Positions 58,469 to 64,000 of a stretch of 64,000 nucleotides of DNA are shown piece by piece. Below the pieces are notes generated by a model. It saw only the letters and a program-made list of their open reading frames with translations. It searched no databases and was not told the DNA's origin. Position 1 is the first letter of the stretch, and the number at the start of each line of letters is the position of its first letter. Made by a program: the position numbers and the translations under genes. The stretch comes from a virus, in the IMG/VR virus record IMGVR_UViG_3300047322_001237, positions 124,001-188,000 of that record, one strand, 5' to 3'.

Positions 58469-58481
58469 GTCCATACCTTCA
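58469..58481 (-). promoter_or_regulatory. GGTATGGACC motif
   Basis: Minus strand GAAGGTATGGACC directly before the 33-aa gene. Weak member of the TATG motif set. Confidence 0.3.
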
Positions 58482-58517
58482 AGGGAAGCGGTAAAAAAAG
58501 GATTCAGCGCAAGGTTG

Positions 58518-58548
58518 CATAGGCGCGGGTTTTTCCCGCGCCCCTATG
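58518..58548 (-). terminator. CATA-stem-loop-TATG element
   Basis: Minus strand CATAGGGGCGCGGG, AAAAA loop, CCCGCGCCTATG. Symmetric dyad 10 nt after the stop of the 85-aa gene; a T7 run follows 20 nt later. Confidence 0.65.
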
Positions 58549-58558
58549 CCGTCAGCGA

Positions 58559-58816
58559 TTACTTCTTCGCTTCGTCCGGCTTGGCTTCGTCCTTCTTCGC
58601 TTCGGATGCCTTAGGCGCCTTGTCACGGTTCGTCATGTAATCCACGCCGCGGTAAATGCCGTAGCCCACTGCGCCAGCGAGGGCGACACCGGAGGCAGCG
58701 AGAACCACCTTCGCTACCGTCATCTGCGTCTCAGTAGGCTCCTGAGACTGTTGCGTGTCGACGTTCTCTACGGTGTCTTGAGCTGCGTCGAGTGCCATCT
58801 TCAGAAAGTTCATCAT
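58559..58816 (-). CDS. Small membrane protein with charged tail, 85 aa
   Basis: MMNFLKMALDAAQDTVENVD forms an amphipathic start; TVAKVVLAASGVALAGAVGYGIYRGV (about 33-58, shown here only as landmark ends TVAK and YRGV) is the membrane segment; the last 25 residues alternate Lys, Glu, Asp, Ala and Pro. Function unknown. The leader contains the AT-rich motif shared with the gene at 4547-5431. Confidence 0.65.
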   Translation of the reverse strand: MMNFLKMALDAAQDTVENVDTQQSQEPTETQMTVAKVVLAASGVALAGAVGYGIYRGVDYMTNRDKAPKASEAKKDEAKPDEAKK

Positions 58817-58873
58817 GGTGTTGTTTTCTAGTTGGTTAATTGAGAAAGAATCGAAACCTTTATTGGTCTGGAT

Positions 58874-58895
58874 TCACGCCGGGAATATATGTTTG
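58874..58895 (-). promoter_or_regulatory. AT-rich promoter-like motif shared with 5538-5559
   Basis: Minus strand CAAACATATATTCC, 4 nt, GTGA, preceded by an A-tract. Matches 17 of 22 bases of the site at 5538. It is 58 nt before the 85-aa gene. Confidence 0.45.
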
Positions 58896-58921
58896 AGTTT
58901 TTTTTCAATCCCAATTGACGG

Positions 58922-58954
58922 CATAAAAGCCAGTGCCGAAGCACTGGCCATATG
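58922..58954 (-). terminator. CATA-stem-loop-TATG element (terminator)
   Basis: Minus strand CATATGGCCAGTGC, TTCG loop, GCACTGGCTTTTATGCCGTC. Eight-bp stem with T4 run, bounded by CATA and TATG, after the 161-aa gene. Confidence 0.8.
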
Positions 58955-58966
58955 TCGCATGGCGTC

Positions 58967-59452
58967 TCAGGACCAGCTGAGCGTTACCGTGACGGTGCCC
59001 GGGAGATAGAGGAGCGAGCAGTAGGCGTCGATGTCGACCGTCGCGGGCTGACCGTACATCGGCGTCAACAAGAGGATCTCGTCGGCCACCAATCCGAAGG
59101 CTTCCGCGATTGCCCCGATCACCTCATTCGCAGCAAACGATGCATGCACGGCGACCGTCGGGTTTGCTGGAAGGATCTCAGCGAATCCCTTGCGCTGATA
59201 GATGATCGTCTGGTTGATCCCGTCGTTCGAGACGTCGTCCACATCGGGACGCAGATAGACGATGACTTGTGTATTGCTGTTGGCATCGTCGACGTTCAGT
59301 CCCGGTCCGGTGAAGTCGTTCAGTCTCGAGCGGTCGTAGGGAACCGGTGCCGTGCACGCTCGCAGTTCGGGCATGGTTGGCTGACCCAATGCGGGATTGG
59401 TCACCAATTCGAAGATGTTCTCTTCGGCGGAAAGACGGGGATCGATGTGCAT
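58967..59452 (-). CDS. Virion-type paralogue family member, 161 aa
   Basis: Shares its layout with the products at 59549, 60494 and 60967: a beta-strand region, IIYQRKGFAEIL, a helix ASFAANEVIGAIAEAFGL, and a final strand LPGTVTVTLSWS. Function unknown; the closeness to a baseplate-hub-like gene suggests a structural role. A TATGCCC motif is 20 nt upstream and GGACATC is the ribosome site. Confidence 0.65.
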   Translation of the reverse strand: MHIDPRLSAEENIFELVTNPALGQPTMPELRACTAPVPYDRSRLNDFTGPGLNVDDANSNTQVIVYLRPDVDDVSNDGINQTIIYQRKGFAEILPANPTVAVHASFAANEVIGAIAEAFGLVADEILLLTPMYGQPATVDIDAYCSLLYLPGTVTVTLSWS

Positions 59453-59471
59453 GATGTCCTTTTCTGGCGGG

Positions 59472-59505
59472 CATAAAAAAGAACCCGGAGGAAACCCCGG
59501 GTTCT
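59472..59505 (-). terminator. Terminator followed by TATGCCC
   Basis: Minus strand AGAACCCGGGG, loop, CCGGGTTCTTTTTTATGCCCG. Strong stem and T-run between the genes at 59549 and 58967. Confidence 0.9.
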
Positions 59506-59548
59506 TTCTTACTTACTTCGTGACTAACTCGCGCGCGCGGCGCAGAGA

Positions 59549-60196
59549 TCAGTTGGTAGCGACCGGATCGGTCGACGACGGAGCAGCGTCGGTCGTTGCA
59601 GCAGCGTCGGCAACCGGAGCGACCGGTGCAGCGACGTCAGCGCCTTCGAAGCCGCCCAGCGTGCTGTTGTCGACCAGCGAGGAGATCGACGGCGTCACCG
59701 GTGCGACGGGTGCCGGATCCACTGCGGGTTCCGGGGTCGGAGCCGGTGCCGGGGTCGGCCAGGCCAGCGCGACGACGATCGTGCTCGGCGCGTAAACCAC
59801 CGACGAGGAAGCAGCGACGACAGTCACCGACGAAGCAGCAGCAGCGGCAACAGCGTCGCCGTCGATGAGCGACAGCTCGCTTGCGAGCAGGCCGTACGAT
59901 GCAGCGACGCCAGCGAGCAGGTCAGCAGCTTGTGCGCCGGCGGCCGGTGCGAGCGAGAAGGTCGAAACGCCAGCGGCGTCGGCGAGCGCGACGCGCTTGT
60001 AGGTGAACGACTGCGTGTCGGCGTAGCCGTCGGCCGAAACGACCACGGCGCTGTTGTTGCCAGCTGCGTCGACATCGGTTGCTCCGACCGAGACGACTTT
60101 CAGCGTGTCTTCGGTCACGACCGAGAAACGCGGATTCGATGCGACGATGAGCGCGAGCAGGTTGCCGAGGGCGCTCAGGCCGGTGGAGATCTTCAT
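59549..60196 (-). CDS. Virion-type paralogue with Pro/Ala tail and STLGGF motif, 215 aa
   Basis: Residues 1-150 match the family at 58967/60494/60967: FTYKRVALADAAG, AQAADLLAGVAASYGLLASE, final strand PSTIVVALAW. It then adds a Pro/Ala-rich tail (PTPAPAPTPEPAVDPAPVAP) with the segment SSLVDNSTLGGFEGADV, which matches the C-termini of the 53-aa and 108-aa proteins at 56.2-56.7 kb. GAAGGA precedes the start. Confidence 0.7.
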   Translation of the reverse strand: MKISTGLSALGNLLALIVASNPRFSVVTEDTLKVVSVGATDVDAAGNNSAVVVSADGYADTQSFTYKRVALADAAGVSTFSLAPAAGAQAADLLAGVAASYGLLASELSLIDGDAVAAAAASSVTVVAASSSVVYAPSTIVVALAWPTPAPAPTPEPAVDPAPVAPVTPSISSLVDNSTLGGFEGADVAAPVAPVADAAATTDAAPSSTDPVATN

Positions 60197-60258
60197 GTGC
60201 GATCCTTCAAGAGAGAAGTTTGAACGTAACGGGGGTGGCTACGGAGCGAGGAGGACGA

Positions 60259-60272
60259 TCGCTCATACAATT
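60259..60272 (-). promoter_or_regulatory. AATTGTATGA motif, putative late promoter
   Basis: Minus strand CGCAATTGTATGAGC, 68 nt before the 215-aa gene. Confidence 0.4.
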
Positions 60273-60288
60273 GCGACCCCGTATTTTT

Positions 60289-60480
60289 CTACGCAGCCTC
60301 TCGGCACATGCGGCAGTAGAAGCGATACTTCCCGCCAGTGAACTGCTGTCGGCAGGCCGAGTTCGCACACGTGCTCATGTACATCCCGTTCTCGTGCGAG
60401 AAGTCCTCGGGATAGTCGTGGTCCGGATTCGCCAGTGCGGCACTGAGCACACGCTCGAAGCGGCTCGTTGTTTGAGTCAT
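60289..60480 (-). CDS. Small zinc-ribbon-like protein, 63 aa
   Basis: C-terminal half STCANSACRQQFTGGKYRF followed by YCRMC shows a C-x4-C...C-x2-C arrangement of a zinc ribbon, common in small phage proteins. The N-terminal 30 residues are helical and acidic. Function unknown. Confidence 0.7.
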   Translation of the reverse strand: MTQTTSRFERVLSAALANPDHDYPEDFSHENGMYMSTCANSACRQQFTGGKYRFYCRMCREAA

Positions 60481-60493
60481 GATGGGAGCGGTC

Positions 60494-60958
60494 TCAGTTG
60501 GAGAGCGACAGCGTGACCGAGCCTCGCCACAGCAGGGAATTCGGCGCCATCTGGAGCGTGAACGATACGGTTTGATCCGTCGCAGGAATCGGTAGATCGG
60601 CGTCGACGATGTCGGCTTGCGTCAGGTTCAGCGAGAACCGCGAATTGATCATTCCGATGATGTCGGACACCGTGAGCGCTTGGCTGCGAGAGAACGCCGT
60701 CGAGCGCGTACCGGGCACTGTGCTGATGTCAACCCGGTTGTAGCGGAAGTACTCCTGTCCCTCGAAGCTAGCGCCCTGCAGCGCTGCCACGAAGACGAGC
60801 GTGTTCTTGCCACTCGGGTCATCCGCTGGGAGCGCTGCCACCTGGCCGAATCGAATCTGATCGCCGGTAATGGCCGTCCCGTTGTCGAAGTTGATCTGGG
60901 CGAGCATCACGCTCGCCGCTGGCTGGGTGAAGTCCAGCACGAGGGAGGGCGTGCTCAT
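60494..60958 (-). CDS. Virion-type paralogue family member, 154 aa
   Basis: Family landmarks: QGASFEGQEYFRYNRVDIST, ALTVSDIIGMINSRFSLNL and final strand SLLWRGSVTLSLSN. The closest relative is the next gene at 60967. Probably a structural component near the tail; AAGGTGATCG precedes the start. Confidence 0.65.
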   Translation of the reverse strand: MSTPSLVLDFTQPAASVMLAQINFDNGTAITGDQIRFGQVAALPADDPSGKNTLVFVAALQGASFEGQEYFRYNRVDISTVPGTRSTAFSRSQALTVSDIIGMINSRFSLNLTQADIVDADLPIPATDQTVSFTLQMAPNSLLWRGSVTLSLSN

Positions 60959-60966
60959 CGATCACC

Positions 60967-61521
60967 TTACGCGTGAACGAGGCCGGTCGAAGCGACAGCG
61001 ATCGCCGCGCCGAGATCCTTCGCCGTCGTGGTGAGGGTGAGGATCGCGCTGCCCGTGTAGATCAGCGATGTCGGATCCGCGGTCAGGACGAAGTTGATGC
61101 TTGGCTTCTTCGCGGTCGGTTGCGGCAAAACAATGTCGGTGTAGTCGCCTGCCTGCGCGCGAACGCCTTCCGACGGGTTCGCCACGGTCGGACTCACGAG
61201 CTTGATGCCGAGCGCGGTGTTGATGCGCTCGATCATGTCCGAGAGATTCACGGCCGATTCCACACCGAACGTGCGGTTGCTGTCGTTGACGAGCGACGCC
61301 AGATCGATACGGTTGTATGGATAACGGACCGGGCCCGTGAAGCCTTGGCCAAGGACCGGCGTAATCATGACCGCCGTGTTGTACGTGGCCTTGTCCGCCT
61401 CAAAGTTCTGCCACGGGGTGCCAAAACTGACCATCGCGGTCGAGAGTGCCGCCGTCGGGTTGTCGGCGTTGATCTGATCGACCAGAATCTCCGGGCCGGT
61501 TTTCGTGAAATCCAAAGACAT
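60967..61521 (-). CDS. Virion-type paralogue family member, 184 aa
   Basis: Family landmarks: GQGFTGPVRYPYNRIDLASL, AVNLSDMIERINTALGIKL, SLIYTGSAILTLTTT. N-terminus SLDFTKTGPEILVDQINADN aligns with VLDFTQPAASVMLAQINFDN of the 154-aa product, indicating tandem duplication. AGGAG precedes the start, 12 nt after the hub-like gene. Confidence 0.7.
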   Translation of the reverse strand: MSLDFTKTGPEILVDQINADNPTAALSTAMVSFGTPWQNFEADKATYNTAVMITPVLGQGFTGPVRYPYNRIDLASLVNDSNRTFGVESAVNLSDMIERINTALGIKLVSPTVANPSEGVRAQAGDYTDIVLPQPTAKKPSINFVLTADPTSLIYTGSAILTLTTTAKDLGAAIAVASTGLVHA

Positions 61522-61533
61522 GAGAAGCTCCTA

Positions 61534-62913
61534 TCAGGGCGTGCTATTCGGTTGATTCGAGAGGTCCTGCGGCTGAATGAAGATGTTCAGCACGCTGTTT
61601 GTTACGTGGCGAGTAGCCGTCATGCCGTGACCCTGCAGCTGGGTGTAGTGGTGGGCACTGACGACAACGCCTGTGAGCGTCTTGATCTGATCCTGATCCA
61701 GGTAGAGCACCTGACACGGCAAACCGGGCGTGATCAGGTCCGGATTCGAGTTCTGCCACTCCAGCGACATGGGCGAACCCATTGCGCGAGACAGATGCGA
61801 GTACTGCTCGAGCGAATTGGTGGTGATCGGATTGGGTGCGAGCTGGACGTTGTTGTTTCCGTTCGGACGTTTGGTCGCGATGAACTCGTTGGCGTTGCCG
61901 CCGCGTGAGGCGAGTGCGGTGTTCATCAGCAGCTTTACAAAGCCACCCATGAACTTGGATGCATCGGTGAAACGGATACCGTTGCCGGAGTTCAACTGAA
62001 CGTGGTTGCTCGGATCACGGTATTTCACGTGGCCGGTGGCGAGCACCACCAGGTTCCCCGCCGACTGTCGATACGTCCGTTCGATATGCGGGTACTTGTT
62101 CTTCGGGATGTTGATGATCGTGAGCGTCGATGGCTCGCTGTAGAAGCGGGTCGTATCGAGCGCGGGATAGACGTACCACTGATTACCTTGGACGTAGTAG
62201 CCCATCGCCGAGTTGTACACGCCTCCGCAGTGCTTCTGGATGTACTGAGGCACATCCATCAGTCGTGTCCCGTGCGGGATGACGATATGTTCACGAGGCT
62301 TCGGATTTGCCGACTTCACCATCGTGACGCCCTGGACCTGTCGTTGACCGTTGACGGTCGTCTTTTGCGACGCTGCCGTGAGGATGGTCTTGATCGCGTC
62401 ATCGACGGTCGTGTTCCGGAAGATCTGTCCGACCGACATCATCCGCATCTGCTCGACGCCCTTGTTGACGCACTGGAAATGCACCGTCGCTATGTCGGTC
62501 AAGTCCAGGTTCATGCGGCTCGGCGAGTTGAAACCGTTTTGCTCCAGCAGCGGCGACCCCTTGTCGAGGAGCGTTCCCGTGAACAGTTCCGTCTTGATGA
62601 CGCTTTGCTGATCGGTGGTGTCGCCCATTTCCTTCAGAGGCGTGTACGTCAGCATCACATCGACGGCGTTCTTGTACGGATACACTTCGTGCGCGTACAC
62701 ACCCATCGGGATCTGCATCTCGACGATCAGCTCGTCGCCATAGGAGTCGAGGTAGTTTCGCTTCAGGTCAATACTCGTGACCTTCAAAGGCTGGACATAC
62801 GTGCCCGTGGTCAAGACGAGAAGGTCAGCGCGCACGGTGAAGTGCACCGGCTTTGCGCCACCATTGACGACTTGCTCGACCTCCATCATCAAGGCCGATT
62901 GTTCGAGTTCCAT
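61534..62913 (-). CDS. Baseplate hub-like tail protein, 459 aa
   Basis: Pattern of T4 gp27/phage-D-type hub proteins: beta-rich N-terminal half (VTSIDLKRNYLDSYGDELIV, VDVMLTYTPLKE, LFTGTLLDKG), then RNTTVDDAIKTILTAAS and HIVIPHGTRLMDVPQYIQKH with GGVYNSAMGYYVQGNQWYVY, and a C-terminal domain GLPCQVLYLDQDQIKTLTGV. The hub binds the spike and tail tube. Assignment rests on this overall order, not on a database match. GAGGG precedes the start. Confidence 0.55.
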   Translation of the reverse strand: MELEQSALMMEVEQVVNGGAKPVHFTVRADLLVLTTGTYVQPLKVTSIDLKRNYLDSYGDELIVEMQIPMGVYAHEVYPYKNAVDVMLTYTPLKEMGDTTDQQSVIKTELFTGTLLDKGSPLLEQNGFNSPSRMNLDLTDIATVHFQCVNKGVEQMRMMSVGQIFRNTTVDDAIKTILTAASQKTTVNGQRQVQGVTMVKSANPKPREHIVIPHGTRLMDVPQYIQKHCGGVYNSAMGYYVQGNQWYVYPALDTTRFYSEPSTLTIINIPKNKYPHIERTYRQSAGNLVVLATGHVKYRDPSNHVQLNSGNGIRFTDASKFMGGFVKLLMNTALASRGGNANEFIATKRPNGNNNVQLAPNPITTNSLEQYSHLSRAMGSPMSLEWQNSNPDLITPGLPCQVLYLDQDQIKTLTGVVVSAHHYTQLQGHGMTATRHVTNSVLNIFIQPQDLSNQPNSTP

Positions 62914-62922
62914 GAGACCCTC

Positions 62923-63588
62923 TTATTTCCAGCGGACGCTAGCAGGTCCGTTGAGACGTCCTCGAGTGAAGGCGTCGGCCATGCTGACGCGCTCCGGATA
63001 CTTCTTGTCTTCCGGCTCTTGGGCTTCCGCGTTGATGGTGGTAACGCGAGGCGCCAGTGGCTTGATGAGCTGATCGCGCGCAACGCGCATCGTGCCGGAG
63101 AGCTTGCGGTGCAAGATCGACTCGACGTAATCCTCGGGGAACAGATACTTCGCGTGGCGGTAGACCGTGTTCGCAAACTTGTCCAGCTTCACGAGGTCGT
63201 CGATCGGTGCGTGGCGGATGTTCAGCTCGTATTCGAGCTTGTTCTTCCAGGCATTCAGGTGATCGCTGATCAACTCATAAATCACCTTGGTATCTTTCTG
63301 ATTGGCCACCCCAATGGTCACGCCCGATTCCCAGTACTCGATCATCTGCGAGATGGAAAGCATCCGATCCACACGCTCGTTTTGCATCTGCTTGTCGAAG
63401 TCCGGGTCGCCGGAAGTCGGCGTGCCAAACTCGCGCATCGCCTCGATCGACACTGTCTGAATCGCCTGGACCCGACAAAGAAAGAGCTTGTGAAAGATGT
63501 ACCAGGCTGTGTCGCGTTGCTCCGGCGGCAACCACGTACTGGCCGTGGGTCTTTGCACCGGCTGGGAGCGCGGTACTCGCTGTTTCAT
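62923..63588 (-). CDS. Hypothetical tail/baseplate-region protein, 221 aa
   Basis: Start MKQRVPRSQPVQRPTASTWL with AAGGAG upstream. Helical and charged: RDTAWYIFHKLFLCRVQAIQ, KVIYELISDHLNAWKNKLEY, NTVYRHAKYLFPEDYVESIL. No family recognised. Only 9 nt from the hub-like gene, so probably part of tail assembly. Confidence 0.65.
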   Translation of the reverse strand: MKQRVPRSQPVQRPTASTWLPPEQRDTAWYIFHKLFLCRVQAIQTVSIEAMREFGTPTSGDPDFDKQMQNERVDRMLSISQMIEYWESGVTIGVANQKDTKVIYELISDHLNAWKNKLEYELNIRHAPIDDLVKLDKFANTVYRHAKYLFPEDYVESILHRKLSGTMRVARDQLIKPLAPRVTTINAEAQEPEDKKYPERVSMADAFTRGRLNGPASVRWK

Positions 63589-63611
63589 GTCGGGACTCCT
63601 TGTTCAGATTG

Positions 63612-64000
63612 TCAGATGCGCCGAATCGCTGCCCGAATTAGCAACAGCACGATCGGCGTGTAATAGAAGCGCTCAAGTCCGCCCCAGCCGTGATAGGTGT
63701 CACAGAAGGCGAGGAGCAGATCCTTGTTGATGGCGCGGTCTTCGAGGTAGTCGCGAACGACCAGCTCAAGCTTCGACTGACCCGGCCCGTTCTCGTAGAA
63801 GGCTTGCGAGAATACGTAGTGGTCGTCGATCAGCACCGGATTGATCAAAGGCGCTGTGGTGTAGGGCAGGCCAGCGAGGTCCGTGTTTGCGATCAGATCT
63901 TCGAGGCAGCCATTGCGCGAAGGCACGGCTTTCAAACTTGCCTCGGTGATCGGCGTGATGCCAGAGAATTCCTGGTCGACCGTCAGTTCGACGTTGCTCG
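63612..64000 (-). CDS. Partial CDS, C-terminal part of a structural candidate, runs off the right edge
   Basis: The frame is open to the window edge; the true start lies beyond it (a TTG at 63935 is not a convincing start). Visible sequence begins SNVELTVDQEFSGITPITEA and ends WGGLERFYYTPIVLLLIRAA then IRRI. The end is hydrophobic and could pack in a complex. Position upstream of the 221-aa and hub-like genes suggests a baseplate or tail protein. Confidence 0.65.
   Translation of the reverse strand, partial: SNVELTVDQEFSGITPITEASLKAVPSRNGCLEDLIANTDLAGLPYTTAPLINPVLIDDHYVFSQAFYENGPGQSKLELVVRDYLEDRAINKDLLLAFCDTYHGWGGLERFYYTPIVLLLIRAAIRRI

Noticed and set aside
62002-63663. 553-codon plus-strand open frame
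   Set aside because: Antisense to the hub-like and 221-aa genes; very rich in Arg, His, Leu and Val as expected for a GC-rich shadow frame; no ribosome site.
1-64000. Prophage or insertion-sequence signs
   Set aside because: No integrase, transposase, attachment-site repeats or rRNA were seen; gene order is that of a single continuous phage genome segment.

Overview
The window is a 64-kb segment of what looks like a very large tailed (contractile-tail-type) bacteriophage genome. The evidence is a dense, almost one-stranded gene array with stop/start overlaps, about 30 kb of tail-fibre and receptor-binding genes, a baseplate-hub-like gene, phage nucleotide-metabolism genes (thymidylate synthase, thymidylate kinase), and many small membrane or zinc-binding proteins. 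The GC-rich coding, the signal peptides and UUCG-type terminator loops suggest a Gram-negative, probably betaproteobacterial (Burkholderia/Ralstonia-like) host; the host is an inference, not shown. No terminase, capsid, portal, polymerase or integrase gene lies in the window. All genes are on the minus strand except a tRNA-Ala and one small membrane-protein gene at 40.66-41.27 kb.

Layout in map order (minus-strand transcription runs right to left). 0-6 kb: small hypothetical proteins, including a three-member ILDL family, two tiny Cys-rich proteins and three proteins with signal peptides, separated by strong Rho-independent terminators. 6-40.6 kb: the adhesin locus. It holds paired Asp-box proteins, lectin-like MALLF-type proteins, Ala/Ser-rich fibres with repeated YSAKYYA modules (one of 3125 aa), four fibres ending in peptidase-S74 intramolecular chaperones, an ILEI-domain protein, a permuted papain-like (NlpC/P60-type) enzyme, a DUF4376-like protein, two EVIG-repeat proteins and a GH114-like glycoside hydrolase with a Cys-rich insert. 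40.6-41.3 kb: tRNA-Ala(CGC) and a plus-strand membrane protein. 41.3-56.7 kb: accessory metabolism and unknowns: DUF1289, DHH/DHHA1 phosphoesterase, a complete phosphoserine aminotransferase (SerC), a NADAR protein, an HNH-like protein, DUF3307 membrane protein, wHTH protein, thymidylate synthase, thymidylate kinase and a Nudix protein. 56.7-64 kb: small proteins, four related virion-type proteins, a baseplate-hub-like protein and two further structural candidates, the last running off the right edge.

The most unusual feature is the punctuation. The adhesin locus appears divided into eight transcription units. Each starts 21-47 nt (mostly 26-28 nt) after a short minus-strand motif AATYKTATGA, and most are preceded by a stem-loop followed by TATGCCGYC. 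Six of these stem-loops are bounded by CATA and TATG, making larger dyads. This resembles the TATG late-promoter motif reported for phiKZ-type jumbo phages but needs transcript mapping. A second oddity is a peptide motif, L(V/I)D(Q/N)STL(G/N)GF, shared by the C-terminal parts of three otherwise unrelated proteins. Several small genes (25, 31, 33 and 53 codons) were found only by reading the gaps between larger genes.

All statements on families come from motif recognition by eye; no database search was run.
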